Shown: in pieces, positions 8,179 through 16,443 of the stretch
How positions within the stretch are numbered: position 1 is the stretch's first letter
How the letters are laid out: each line of letters starts with the position of its first letter
Assembly: GCA_041648735.1 (NCBI GenBank)
Contig: JBAZOO010000039.1
Span: 1-31,082, forward strand
Source: JBAZOO01 sp041648735
GTDB lineage: Bacteria; Verrucomicrobiota; Lentisphaeria; Oligosphaerales; CAITYL01
Direction of reading: 5' to 3'
DNA: 31,082 bases
Position numbers and translations under genes: made by a program
The notes under the pieces: model-generated
What the model was told of the DNA's origin: nothing
The model's database searches: none
Seen by the model: the letters and a program-made list of their open reading frames with translations, nothing else

Positions 8179-9077
8179 GACGTCTTCTCCGGCGGTTTCG
8201 GGAGGGGTGACCGGTAAAGTTCAAGCTTTTTCCGCAGCGCCTCACGCAGCCGCGGTTTTTCGTGGGCGTGGAGCGACAGCAGTTTCTTGCCCGCCTGCTG
8301 GTAGAGCTTCTGCTTCTCCAGCATGCCGATGCGGTAGTCGAGCTGGTCCTCCATGCCCCAGTATTCGATGTAGAGGTCAAGTTCCGGAAGGTAGAAATCC
8401 GGGCGGATGGCATAGCCCTTGACGATGCGGAAACGGTTGTCGTAGCGGAAGGCGAGGCCGAGCGCCGCCAGCTCTTCGGCGATCAGCCGTTCGCCGTCGG
8501 ACTGCACGACGGTGCCGGTGGCGGCCTGGATGGTCTTGTGCAGCTCCACCTGGGTCTCCCAATTGCGGCGGTCGAGGAAAACCTCGTCGAAGCAGTGGTC
8601 GCAGTAGCTGCGCTGGAACGCCTGCTGGGAGCGGGCGTATTCGTCGGCGGCCACCGGCTGCCCGCACTTCTGGCAAATGTGGACGGCCTGCTGGGCGGCG
8701 ATGCGGAGCGCCTCGCGGATGGTCTTGCCGGCGGCGAGGACGCTGCGCTTCACATACTCCTTTTCGTCCGGCCGGCGATAGAGGTCGCGGAGATCGGGCA
8801 ATGCGCCTTCCGCGGCGGCGCCGAACGCGCCCAGCGCCTTGGCGGTGTACTGGCGCACCTGCGGATGAGTGTCGTGCAGGAGCGGCAGGAGCGCGGCCAC
8901 GGCCGCCGCGGCGGGGACGATCCCCGCCATTTTGCCGAGGGCGGATGCCGCCAGGCGGCGGACCAAGGCCGAATCCGACCCTGCCAGGGTGGCCAGTTCG
9001 GCAAAGGCGGCGGCGTCCGCGCTTTCCCCGAGGGCGGTGGCGCGGGCCGCAAGCTGGCGTTCGTTCGTGAGGTTCAT
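8175..9077 (-). CDS. HEAT-repeat, zinc-ribbon, PD-(D/E)XK nuclease-like protein inside the cas operon
   Basis: I know no established Cas family for this 300-residue protein. Residues 5-125 are Ala/Leu-rich helical repeats of the HEAT type (LVRRLAASALGKM, then PQVRQYTAKALGAFG). Cysteines 135, 138, 159 and 162 (CQKCG, CDHC) should bind one zinc. Residues 190-290 read as a restriction-endonuclease-like fold of the helicase-associated sort: Glu196 in SDGERLIAEEL, Asp227 in RPDFYLPELDLYIEYWG, Glu238, then DY and Lys255/257 in EKQKLYQQAGKKLLSL. All expected acidic and basic positions are present. The stop overlaps the cas3 ATG, and csb2 ends 117 bases upstream. No clear Shine-Dalgarno precedes the ATG. 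Accessory cleavage or signalling with Cas3 is inferred from position; the nuclease call is from motifs only. Confidence 0.82.
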   Translation of the reverse strand: MNLTNERQLAARATALGESADAAAFAELATLAGSDSALVRRLAASALGKMAGIVPAAAAVAALLPLLHDTHPQVRQYTAKALGAFGAAAEGALPDLRDLYRRPDEKEYVKRSVLAAGKTIREALRIAAQQAVHICQKCGQPVAADEYARSQQAFQRSYCDHCFDEVFLDRRNWETQVELHKTIQAATGTVVQSDGERLIAEELAALGLAFRYDNRFRIVKGYAIRPDFYLPELDLYIEYWGMEDQLDYRIGMLEKQKLYQQAGKKLLSLHAHEKPRLREALRKKLELYRSPLPKPPEKTS

Positions 9078-9194
9078 GGCGGTGGCTTTTGTGGGAGGGA
9101 TGTACTTGCTACGCGCCCAATGGCGCTACGCCGCGGCGGGCTGGGAACGGTGGCCGGAACCAGTCGGCACGACGCCGTGGCGGTCGCCCGCGGT

Positions 9195-10667
9195 TCATTC
9201 ACCCTCCTTGGCCAATGGCTTGCACAGCCCATAGCCCCGGTACCGGCCAGCGCCGAGGAGCACGGGGCCCTCGACCGGCGCCGGGAAGTGCAGTTCGGCA
9301 TGGACATGCCAGCGCCGGGCGCCATCTTTGCGGGGCAGCGGCACGAACTCACGGGCGGCCGGGGTGCCCGTGAGGCAGGACACCGGCAGGATGCGGATCT
9401 CGCTGGGCATTGGCAGGCCAATGCGGGCGCAGGCTTGGGCAATCTGCGTGGCGGCCCAGGCGTCGGGGTCGGCGTGCCGGCGCGGCGGCAGCCGGTCGAG
9501 CACGATGGGGGTGGCCGTCGCCCAGCGGACGGCGGCGGCGCACCAGCTTTCCGGGCGGAGCGTTTTGGCGCGCAACACGTCGTCCCGGTCGTCATAGGCC
9601 ACCACCATCGTCCCGGCGGCGCCGCATTTGAGGCACAGCGAGTTGTCCGCCGGCTGCAAGGCGTGGGCCAAAGCCCCAAAACACGCGTCCTCGGCGGCGC
9701 GGGAGATGCCTCGGGGCAGGGCGATGGCCAGGCCGAGCAGGTGGCCGTCGGCATGTCCGTGGCCGACGTCCGCCAAGGGGAGATAGGCGGCGTGCGGGGT
9801 CTCGGCGGGAGTGCCATCGGCGGCGTGTCCGGAAAGGATGGCCTTGGCGATGACAGAGCCGGTGGCCTCGGCGGCGGCGATGAGCGTCTTGCGCAAGGCG
9901 TCAGCCAAATTGGGCACTTGGGCGCCGCCCAGGCCGAAGCGGCGTTCGCCGCCAATGCGGCGCAGGACAATCAGGCGCGGGTCGAAGAGGCTGTGCGGCG
10001 TTTGGGATTCGCCGGCCGGCTTGAGGTAGCCCTGCCAGCGGGCGGTAGGCGGGCGGTCGCCATCGGCGAACGCCGCGACGAGCTGGCCCAGCCGGCCGGG
10101 GCCAGGCACGCGCAGCTTGAGGTCGTGGCGGCGGGCCTCGGCGGGCGCGGGCAGATAGGACGGCGGCGGTGCGGACTCCGCAAGCCGCAGATGCACCAGT
10201 GAGGAGCTGTGGCCGATGCGGGTGACGGCGGCGCAGAGCGCGGCCAAGGCGGCGCGGTGGGGGGCGGGATCGGCGTCCGGCCAGACGAGGGCGCAGGTGC
10301 CATCGCCGACAAAGGTGGCGGGGAAACAACGCTCCTTGCGTGCCCGTTTCTCCGGCAAAAGCCCCCACTGCTTGTCCTCATAACTGCCCCGCGCCGGGCC
10401 TTCGGTATCATTGACCGGCACATAGACGATCGGCGCGGCGCATTCCTGCACCGCGTCTTCGGCGGGCACGGCCACGGTGGGCGGCGGCTGTTCGCAGAGC
10501 CATTCCAGGGCGACTTGCTGCGCCGGACTTTGGCCGGTCTCGCCCCAGGCGGCGGCCAACGCCTGGAAGACGCGGTCGGGGTGCGGCGGCCATTCGGCCG
10601 TTTGCCGGTCGGTCGGGTCGGTGGCCACCGCCCGGCCGGCAAGGTATTGCCAGGCAAGGGCAAGCAT
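9195..10667 (-). CDS. csb2: Type I-G Csb2, fused Cas5/Cas6-type protein
   Basis: In type I-G, Csb2 is thought to combine the crRNA-handle-binding Cas5 role with Cas6-like processing, which fits the 490 residues. The N-terminus has the family block TAEWPPHPDRVFQALAAAW. The C-terminus has a Gly-rich RAMP-type loop, LLGAGRYRGYGLCKPL, preceded by HVHAELHFPAP, whose histidines could serve the RNA-cleaving part. It starts three bases after the csb1 stop, with GGGGGA inside the end of csb1 as the likely ribosome site, so translation is coupled. One palindrome copy lies near 10171 (peptide LAESAPPPS). The processing role is family knowledge; the active-site residues are not certain from sequence alone. 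Confidence 0.9.
   Translation of the reverse strand: MLALAWQYLAGRAVATDPTDRQTAEWPPHPDRVFQALAAAWGETGQSPAQQVALEWLCEQPPPTVAVPAEDAVQECAAPIVYVPVNDTEGPARGSYEDKQWGLLPEKRARKERCFPATFVGDGTCALVWPDADPAPHRAALAALCAAVTRIGHSSSLVHLRLAESAPPPSYLPAPAEARRHDLKLRVPGPGRLGQLVAAFADGDRPPTARWQGYLKPAGESQTPHSLFDPRLIVLRRIGGERRFGLGGAQVPNLADALRKTLIAAAEATGSVIAKAILSGHAADGTPAETPHAAYLPLADVGHGHADGHLLGLAIALPRGISRAAEDACFGALAHALQPADNSLCLKCGAAGTMVVAYDDRDDVLRAKTLRPESWCAAAVRWATATPIVLDRLPPRRHADPDAWAATQIAQACARIGLPMPSEIRILPVSCLTGTPAAREFVPLPRKDGARRWHVHAELHFPAPVEGPVLLGAGRYRGYGLCKPLAKEGE
10171..10181. repeat. Dispersed palindrome core (in csb2)
   Basis: GCGGACTCCGC followed by AAG; csb2 reads LAESAPPPS here. Confidence 0.65.
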
Positions 10668-10670
10668 GGC

Positions 10671-11903
10671 TTATTCCCCCTCGTCGGGCGACTGCATGGC
10701 CAGGTTGCGGCTGCGGCGCACCAGCTCGGCCAGGCCGGCGCTGGGGGTGAGCGTCAGCGGCTTCTCCAGCCAGGGCAGCCCGGCGCTTTTCGCGGCGGCG
10801 ACGGCTTCCTTCAGCAAGCCGCAGGCCACTTCGCCGGTGAGGGTGAAGGCTTCGGTGGTGCCGTCGGCCTTGACGATTTCCCAGCCGCCCTGCCCCGGCT
10901 CGGGCACCAGGCAGCAGCGGGAGCGCAGGTCACAGCCGTCTTCGATGGCGAGCGCGGCGGCGCACAGCCCAAGGGCGGCCAAGGCGGTGCGGGCGGCGAG
11001 GTCGGCCGCCGCCGGCTTTGCGGAGTCCGCAGCCCCGGCCCCGGCGACCGGGAAATGCAGCCGGCGCAGGGCGGGCAGCGAGAGGACGACGGTCTGGCGG
11101 GCATATTCGAGCGTGACGCCGCCGTGGCCATCCTCAAGCGTCGGAGTGACGTTGCCATGATTGGCCTCACTTGGCTTGCCCTCCTTGCCGAGCTTCGCCG
11201 CTTTGCCCGTATCCTTCTTGGCCTCGTCTTCGGCCAACGTCCACCCCCCGTCGGCCGTGGCATAAAGCGGCCCCGCGCCAAGCAGGATTTGCAGCGGATC
11301 GATGCGGGAGCTGGTCTTGACGCCAGGGACGGCATCCACGCCAACCAGTTCGCTGACCATGGCCCGTTGGAACTTGATCCCCAGGCCGCCCTTGGGGCCG
11401 GTGGAATTCCACATGCCGAAAACCAGCGCGGTCGGGCAAAGGCGGAACAGTTCGGTGCCATTCTGGGCGGTGGCGTCGGTGAACGCCTTCCCCTCGTCCG
11501 TGTCACGGAACTTCTTCCCGCCCAGCACGCTGTCCCGCAGGATGGCGTCGGCAATGCGGTGGGGGGCTTCGAGGCTGGTGATGACGCCGACTTCGGGGAT
11601 GGCTTTGGTGAAGTCCACTTCGACGATCGGCAGCGGGATTTTCCCGGCCCGGGCCGCCGCGAGCAGGGCCAGCTCCATGCGGTTGGCCTGGGACTGGACG
11701 CTGTCGAGCAGGACGCAGGGCTTCTTCTGCCCAGCGATCAGGCGATCCTCGGTCGCGTACTTGCCACCTTTGTAGGTGGGCGGGAACACCTTGTCGCCCG
11801 CGCCGCCGGCAGGCTGAAGACGGGCAATGCGCCGGATGGCGACGGCATCCCGGACATAGTTCTGCAAGCTCTGGAGATTCATGGCGCTGCTGGCTTCACT
11901 CAT
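10671..11903 (-). CDS. csb1: Type I-G Csb1 (Cas7, GSU0053 family), Cascade backbone
   Basis: The 410-residue protein would coat the crRNA spacer as the repeated backbone subunit of the effector. Family blocks are visible: FPPTYKGGKYATEDR near the start, VLLDSVQSQANRMELAL, SLEAPHRIADAILRD, and FGMWNSTGPKGGLGIKFQRAMVSEL split over the middle. The start at 11903 is preferred because GAGGAG lies 7 bases upstream. An ATG at 11918 would overlap that ribosome site, and one at 11882 lacks a site. It is first in the cas operon and lies about 77 bases downstream of a candidate promoter start. One palindrome copy sits near 11020 in a linker reading GAADSAKPAA. Residues 215-260 are a charged, low-complexity segment (AEDEAKKDTGKAAKLGKEGK) that may be a flexible loop. 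Confidence 0.92.
   Translation of the reverse strand: MSEASSAMNLQSLQNYVRDAVAIRRIARLQPAGGAGDKVFPPTYKGGKYATEDRLIAGQKKPCVLLDSVQSQANRMELALLAAARAGKIPLPIVEVDFTKAIPEVGVITSLEAPHRIADAILRDSVLGGKKFRDTDEGKAFTDATAQNGTELFRLCPTALVFGMWNSTGPKGGLGIKFQRAMVSELVGVDAVPGVKTSSRIDPLQILLGAGPLYATADGGWTLAEDEAKKDTGKAAKLGKEGKPSEANHGNVTPTLEDGHGGVTLEYARQTVVLSLPALRRLHFPVAGAGAADSAKPAAADLAARTALAALGLCAAALAIEDGCDLRSRCCLVPEPGQGGWEIVKADGTTEAFTLTGEVACGLLKEAVAAAKSAGLPWLEKPLTLTPSAGLAELVRRSRNLAMQSPDEGE
11020..11030. repeat. Dispersed palindrome core (in csb1)
   Basis: TTT then GCGGAGTCCGC; csb1 reads AADSAKPAA here, in the same frame as most other copies. Confidence 0.65.
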
Positions 11904-11986
11904 GGTTCGACTCCTCATGGTTTCTGGACGCGTGGCTTTCCCGAAATCGCCATTTCCATCCCCGCCTTCGTGGCGCCTGCCTGGTC

Positions 11987-12015
11987 AATGTAGTGGCGGT
12001 GGCAATCCGCTTCAA
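11987..12015 (-). promoter_or_regulatory. Candidate sigma-70-type promoter of the cas operon
   Basis: On the minus strand TTGAAG (12015-12010) is followed by a 17-base spacer and TACATT (11992-11987). Transcription would start near 11980 and give a leader of about 77 bases before the csb1 ATG. No other convincing promoter was found between here and the array, so this one may drive cas genes and array together. The match is modest. Confidence 0.4.
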
Positions 12016-12177
12016 CCCCATGAATTGGTTGCGGCTACAAAGTTGCCCCGGGCCGGTCGGCAACCGCCCCGGCGGGGCGCGGTTCTGCTTTCACACCTGC
12101 ACCATGGCCCCGGTGGGGGGACAAAATCTGTCCGGGCAACGGCCGGGGGCGACTTTTTTTTGGGGGGGGGCCGGAGG

Positions 12178-13548
12178 TCACTCCTCGGCGGCGGCGCCGG
12201 CGGAGGGGGGGGCGGCGGCGAGCTGGCGTTCGTCCCAGTCCAGGAGGGCGCGGAACTGGCCAGGGGTCAGGTTGATCTGGTCGCGGAAGACGCGGACCAG
12301 GTGGCTCTGGTCGGCAAAGCCGCATTCGCGGGCGACGGCGTGCAGGGGCTGGTCGGTGCTGGCCAGGAGCTGCTTGGCGTGGTCCAGGCGGCGGCTGATG
12401 AGGCGTTGGTGGAAGGTGCCGCCGCCGTGCCGGCGCAGGGCGGCGACGAGGGTGGGGACGCTGGCCCCGAGGGCCTGGGCGGCGGCGCGGAGGGTGGCCT
12501 TCCCCTGGAAATGGCCGGCCAGCCAGTCGTCGGCCCGCTGGGCCAGGGGGATGCGCGGCGGCGGGGGTTCGGCCAGTTGGCGGCCGGCGGCCGGGATTCG
12601 GGCCAAGGCGGCTTCGACCTGGCGGGCCGCCCAGGCGCAAAGGTCGGCCGGTTCCGCGCCGCGTTCCAGCTCGCGCCAGGCGGTTTGCAGGCGGAGGGCG
12701 GCGGCGGCGAGGGGCGGGGGGCGGGCGGCCGGCGGCGGGGCGAGGAGGGCCTGGTGTTCCAGGATGGCCGAGAGCAGGGCCAGGGCGAGGTGGAAGCGGT
12801 GGGGGGCGGAGGCGTGGGCGAGGAGGCAATGGCAGAGATATTCGTCGAGCCGGAGCATGGCGCCCTCGCGCGAGCCGGCGGCGACGGCGGCGGCGAGGTC
12901 GGCCAGGATCCCCCAGGCCACCCGGCCGGCGCCGCTGGCGGCCACCCCCGCCCCCGCGGCCAACTCGACCCCGCCGCGGCGGTGCATCAGTTCGGCGATG
13001 CGCCGCTGCTGCAAATAGCTTTCATGGCGCTGCCGGAGAAGCGCCGGGTCATGGAGGCCATGGGCGGCCAGCGCCTCCTCGACGAAGCTGGCGTGGCCAC
13101 GCATCGCCGCCGCGGCCAGCCGTTGCAGCCGCGGCAATTCCTGGCAGAGCCGCTCCCGCGGCCCCGCCGCCGGCAGGCCGGCGCGGACGAAGGCCTCCTC
13201 CTCCTCGGCATTTTCCTGGTAGAGGTAGCCGCCGAACTCGACCGCCCCCGCCAGCTTGCCGCGGCTCCAGAGGGGAGCAACGAAGCTGTTGAGCCCCAGC
13301 CAGCAGCGGAAGAAATAGGGCTCGCCGATCCGGGAGGCCTCGTAGGCGGCGGCGCGGATGGCCTGGGCACAGTGGCTGGCCAGCGCCGCGTCGCCGAGGC
13401 AGAGGCGGCAGAGGGGGCAGAAGCGGGGGCCGACCTCCGGCCGGTCCGGGTGGGCGAACCAGAGCAGGCAGACGCCCTGGGGGAGATGCCGGGCGCAGTC
13501 CGCCAGGAAGGGGCGGTGCCGCCGGCTTGAGTTCTGCCGCTGTTCCAT
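12178..13548 (-). CDS. AraC-family transcriptional regulator with N-terminal PocR-type sensory domain
   Basis: The 456-residue cytoplasmic regulator starts with a Cys-rich PocR-like domain, a ligand-sensing domain often linked to small-molecule and corrinoid metabolism: FCPLCRLC, HCAQAIRAAAYEA, then YFFRCWLGLNSFVAPLW and GKLAGAVEFGGYLY. The C-terminal 100 residues are a two-helix-turn-helix AraC domain: ADDWLAGHFQGKATLRAAAQALG for the first and LHAVARECGFADQSHLVRVFR for the second, ending LTPGQFRALL. The ATG has AGGAGAGG upstream. It is divergent from the MetF/ETF/methyltransferase operon, which it probably controls. It lies upstream of the cas operon on the same strand, 274 bases from csb1. 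A run of 8 T and 9 G just past its stop (12154-12170) may be a weak point for sequencing accuracy. Confidence 0.9.
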   Translation of the reverse strand: MEQRQNSSRRHRPFLADCARHLPQGVCLLWFAHPDRPEVGPRFCPLCRLCLGDAALASHCAQAIRAAAYEASRIGEPYFFRCWLGLNSFVAPLWSRGKLAGAVEFGGYLYQENAEEEEAFVRAGLPAAGPRERLCQELPRLQRLAAAAMRGHASFVEEALAAHGLHDPALLRQRHESYLQQRRIAELMHRRGGVELAAGAGVAASGAGRVAWGILADLAAAVAAGSREGAMLRLDEYLCHCLLAHASAPHRFHLALALLSAILEHQALLAPPPAARPPPLAAAALRLQTAWRELERGAEPADLCAWAARQVEAALARIPAAGRQLAEPPPPRIPLAQRADDWLAGHFQGKATLRAAAQALGASVPTLVAALRRHGGGTFHQRLISRRLDHAKQLLASTDQPLHAVARECGFADQSHLVRVFRDQINLTPGQFRALLDWDERQLAAAPPSAGAAAEE

Positions 13549-13597
13549 CTTGCCTCTCCTCCGTTCCGCGGCCGCCTGCCGTGGGGTAGTGGCCGGC

Positions 13598-13614
13598 AGA
13601 AAGCATCACTTTCT
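13598..13614. promoter_or_regulatory. Candidate AraC operator and promoter between divergent genes
   Basis: The 224-base gap (13549-13772) holds the inverted repeat AGAAAG-N5-CTTTCT here and an AT-rich patch just to the right. TATAAA at 13638-13643 could be a -10 for the plus-strand operon, with no good -35. The repeat would be centred about 44 bases before the start site, a typical activator position. This is an inference from position and symmetry only. Confidence 0.35.
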
Positions 13615-13772
13615 CCAACCACTATATCACAATCTTCTATAAAACCCGCTTTGCCACCCCTATGTTCCTTGGCATCGAACGACACCCGCCAGCGCGGCGA
13701 GCCGGGGCCTGGCCCCCGGTGCCGGGGCGGGGCGGCGGACGCCGAGGCCGAGAGCGAGAATGGAGACGAGGA

Positions 13773-14564
13773 ATGCCGAATTCACAGGACACGCGCTACC
13801 GGGTCGAGGTCAGCCCGCCGAAGCACGGGGCGGAGACGCTCACGGCGCGGCTGGAGCGCTTTGCCGCCCGCTACCGCCAGGTGATCGCCGCCGGCCACGC
13901 GGTGTGCATCACGGACAACGCCATGGGGCACCTCTGCTTCCAGGGGCATGAGCTGATCCGGGAGCTGGGGCTGCCGGTGCCGCCGGGGCAGGTGATGATC
14001 CACCTCAACACCTTCCACACGCTGGCGGACCTGCACTGGATCCTGGACGGCTGCGCGGAGCTGGGAGTCACTGAGCTGCTGGTGGTCTCCGGCGACGGTG
14101 CGGCGCGGCTGCCCAAGCTGGCGCCGGCGGAGGTGGGGGGCGCCGGGGCGTCGGTCACCTCGGTGGAGCTGCTGGCCTACATCCGGCGGCACTATGGGCG
14201 GCAGTTCCGCCTGGGCGCGGCCTTCAACCCCTACGAGCCGGCCGAGCACGAGCTGGAGAAGCTGCGGCGGAAGGTGGCGGCGGGGGCCGACTTCATCATC
14301 ACCCAGCCGATCACCCGGGCGAACCCGCTGGTCGGGCAGATCAAGGGGGAGCTGAAGATTCCGGTGATCCTCGAGGCCTGGATGTCGCCCAAGCTGAGCC
14401 TGCTCTCCGACTGCATCGGCTACGACCTGGGCGACGCCAGCGCCTTCGACCCCCTGGCCTGCCTGGCGGAGCTGCACCGGAGCTATCCGGGCAGCGGCTT
14501 CTACCTGGCGCTGCTTGACTTCAAGACCCAATTCGACCGCTTGCCGGCGGGAGGCGCAGCATGA
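13773..14564 (+). CDS. Methylenetetrahydrofolate reductase-like protein (MetF superfamily)
   Basis: The 263-residue TIM-barrel protein would interconvert methylene- and methyl-tetrahydrofolate. Marks of the family are VEVSPPKHG at the start, VMIHLNTFHT, LLVVSGDGAARLPK in place of the usual LRGDP loop, FRLGAAFNPYEPAEHELEKLRRK, and AGADFIITQPI. ATG 13773 is chosen for GGAG 7 bases upstream; the open frame extends further but with no site. The stop overlaps the etfB start (ATGA), which suggests the two act together: ETF would take electrons if the enzyme runs in the oxidative direction, or give them in the reductive one. The NAD(P)H-dependent biosynthetic MetF is usually near 280-300 residues. 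The substrate and direction are inferred. Confidence 0.8.
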   Translation: MPNSQDTRYRVEVSPPKHGAETLTARLERFAARYRQVIAAGHAVCITDNAMGHLCFQGHELIRELGLPVPPGQVMIHLNTFHTLADLHWILDGCAELGVTELLVVSGDGAARLPKLAPAEVGGAGASVTSVELLAYIRRHYGRQFRLGAAFNPYEPAEHELEKLRRKVAAGADFIITQPITRANPLVGQIKGELKIPVILEAWMSPKLSLLSDCIGYDLGDASAFDPLACLAELHRSYPGSGFYLALLDFKTQFDRLPAGGAA

Positions 14565-15352
14565 AGATCGTCGTGTGCATCAAGCAAGTCCCCGGCGTCT
14601 CCGCCGTGAGCCTTGACCCGGAGACCAAGCGGCTGGTCCGCGAAGGGGTCAAGTCCATCCTGAACCCCTTCGACCTCCACGCGCTGGAAGCGGGGGTGCG
14701 GCTCAAGGAGCGGCATGGCGGCGAGCTGGTGGCCATCAGCATGGGGCCGCCCAAGGCGGAGCAGGCGCTGCGGGAGGCGCTGGCCCTGGGCGCCGACCAG
14801 GCGGTGCTGCTCTGCGACAAGCGCTTCGCCGGCTCCGACACCTGGGCCACCAGCTACGTGCTGGCGCGGGCCATCGCCACCCTGGGCAACGTCGGCCTGG
14901 TCATCTGCGGCAAGCAGGCGATTGACGGCGACACCGCCCAGGTCGGGCCCGGCATCGCCGCGCACCTTGGCTGGCCCCAGGCCACCGGCGTCACCGCCCT
15001 CGAGGTCGCGGCCGATGACGGCAGCCTGGCGGTCACCCGGCAACAGGATGGCGGCCACGACCGGCTGCGCCTGCCGCCGCCCGCCGTCCTCGCCGTGTTC
15101 AAGGAACTCAACCAGCCGCGGGTGCCGCGGCTGTCCGGCTGGCTTGCGGCCGAGCGCGCCCCGGTGCCGGTCTGGAATGCCGAGGCCATCGGCGCCGACC
15201 CGGCGCTGGTCGGGCTGAACGCCTCGCCGACCCGGGTCGTCCGCACCGGGCCGCCGCCGCCCCGGAACAAGGACAGCCGGCGCATCGAAACCACCCCGGC
15301 CGCCGCCGCCGCGCAGTTGTTCCACGAGCTGCGGCGCATCGCGGCCATTTGA
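14561..15352 (+). CDS. etfB: Electron transfer flavoprotein, beta subunit
   Basis: The 263-residue subunit pairs with EtfA to form a soluble flavin electron carrier. Typical blocks are MKIVVCIKQVP at the start, KSILNPFDLHALEAGVRLKE, SMGPPKAEQALREALALGAD, and the signature VICGKQAIDGDTAQVGPGIAAHLGWP. The C-terminus has the KDSRRIE-type recognition-loop region that holds the partner subunit. The start overlaps the MetF-like stop by four bases. Adjacency to a MetF-like gene and a methyl-H4folate methyltransferase gene points to a dedicated ETF for one-carbon oxidation or reduction rather than fatty acid oxidation. I cannot tell from sequence alone whether it is a bifurcating type. Confidence 0.95.
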   Translation: MKIVVCIKQVPGVSAVSLDPETKRLVREGVKSILNPFDLHALEAGVRLKERHGGELVAISMGPPKAEQALREALALGADQAVLLCDKRFAGSDTWATSYVLARAIATLGNVGLVICGKQAIDGDTAQVGPGIAAHLGWPQATGVTALEVAADDGSLAVTRQQDGGHDRLRLPPPAVLAVFKELNQPRVPRLSGWLAAERAPVPVWNAEAIGADPALVGLNASPTRVVRTGPPPPRNKDSRRIETTPAAAAAQLFHELRRIAAI

Positions 15353-15375
15353 AAGCCTTCGGAGGCCAAGCGCCC

Positions 15376-16392
15376 ATGAAAGTTGATCCGCATTCCAATC
15401 CCCGCCAGTCCCACCAGGGCATCTGGATCCTCGCCGAAGCGCACCAGGGGCGGCTCCTCGACGTCTCGCTCGAGCTGCTGGGCAGCGCGGCCCGGCTGGC
15501 GGCGCAACGGCCGCAGCCGGTCTGGGCCGTCCTCTTCGGCCACGGCGTCGAGCCGCTCATCCCCACCCTCTGGGAGCACGGCGCCGACACCGTGCTGGCG
15601 GTGGACGACCCGGCGCTGGGCTGGTTCAACGACGAAGAGCAGGCGGCCCTCCTCGGCCGGCTGCTCCGCCAGCACCGGCCGGAAATCCTGCTGGCCGGCG
15701 CCAGCGCCGTCGGCCGGGCCCTGGCCCCCAGGGTCGCCGTGGCCGAGTCCTGCGGCCTCACCGCCGACTGCACCGGGCTGGAGATCGACCCGGCCAGCGG
15801 CGCCCTGCTCCAGACGCGCCCCGCCTTTGGCGGCAGCCTCATGGCCACGATCCGCTCCGACGCCTTCCTGCCGCAGATGGCCACGGTCCGCCCCGGCGTC
15901 ATGAAGCGGCTCGACCCCGTGCCGGGGCGCCGCGGCGGCCTCGTCCGCGAAAGCCTGCGCCCCGAGGAGCGCCGGGGCCTCAAGCAGCTCCTCGAATGGC
16001 TGCCCAGCAGCGGCGGCGAGGAAGGCTTCGGCAACGCCTCCTTCATCATCACCGGCGGCCGCGGGATGCGCGGGGCGGAAGGCTTCGAGCTGCTGCGCCG
16101 CTTCGCCGCCAAGGTCGGCGGGGCCGTCGGCGCCACCCGCGCCGCCGTCGATGCCGGCTGGGCGCCCTACGCCATCCAGATTGGCCAGACCGGCCGCACC
16201 GTCCAGCCCCGCATCTACCTCGCCTGCGGCGTCTCCGGGCAAATCCAGCACCTGGTCGGCATGCAGGGCAGCGACCTGATCATCGCCATCAACCCCGACC
16301 CGGCCGCGCCGATCATGGCCATGGCCGACATCGCCATCGTCGGCGACGCCTTCGCCATCCTCCCCGAACTGATCGCCCTCATCCAACCCTGA
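15376..16392 (+). CDS. etfA: Electron transfer flavoprotein, alpha subunit
   Basis: The 338-residue FAD-binding partner of EtfB has the N-terminal WILAEAHQGRLLDVSLELLG, a middle SGLTADCTGLEID-like segment (reads CGLTADCTGLEID), and the C-terminal FAD domain: GGRGMRGAEGFELLRRFA, QIGQTGRTVQPRIYLACG, GVSGQIQHLVGMQ, IIAINPDPAAPI and ADIAIVGDAF. ATG 15376 is preferred for GGAGG ten bases upstream; an in-frame TTG at 15349 overlapping the etfB stop is less likely. No ferredoxin-like extension is present. Codon use drifts along the gene: G-ending codons dominate early and C-ending ones late, and the genes downstream stay C-ending. Confidence 0.95.
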   Translation: MKVDPHSNPRQSHQGIWILAEAHQGRLLDVSLELLGSAARLAAQRPQPVWAVLFGHGVEPLIPTLWEHGADTVLAVDDPALGWFNDEEQAALLGRLLRQHRPEILLAGASAVGRALAPRVAVAESCGLTADCTGLEIDPASGALLQTRPAFGGSLMATIRSDAFLPQMATVRPGVMKRLDPVPGRRGGLVRESLRPEERRGLKQLLEWLPSSGGEEGFGNASFIITGGRGMRGAEGFELLRRFAAKVGGAVGATRAAVDAGWAPYAIQIGQTGRTVQPRIYLACGVSGQIQHLVGMQGSDLIIAINPDPAAPIMAMADIAIVGDAFAILPELIALIQP

Positions 16393-16443
16393 CCCATCTC
16401 GCAGCAAAAGCAGAAGACAAGAACTCCAAGGAAGGACTCCACC

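Noticed and set aside
5056..8217. A 1053-codon open frame on the plus strand opposite cas3 and csb3
   Set aside because: It is the GC-rich mirror of cas3, with no domain, no ribosome site and a Gly/Arg/Ala-rich product; cas3 motifs on the other strand are unmistakable.
12103..12170. A GC-rich stretch followed by eight T as a plus-strand terminator
   Set aside because: No stable stem could be drawn next to the T-run, and no plus-strand gene ends there.
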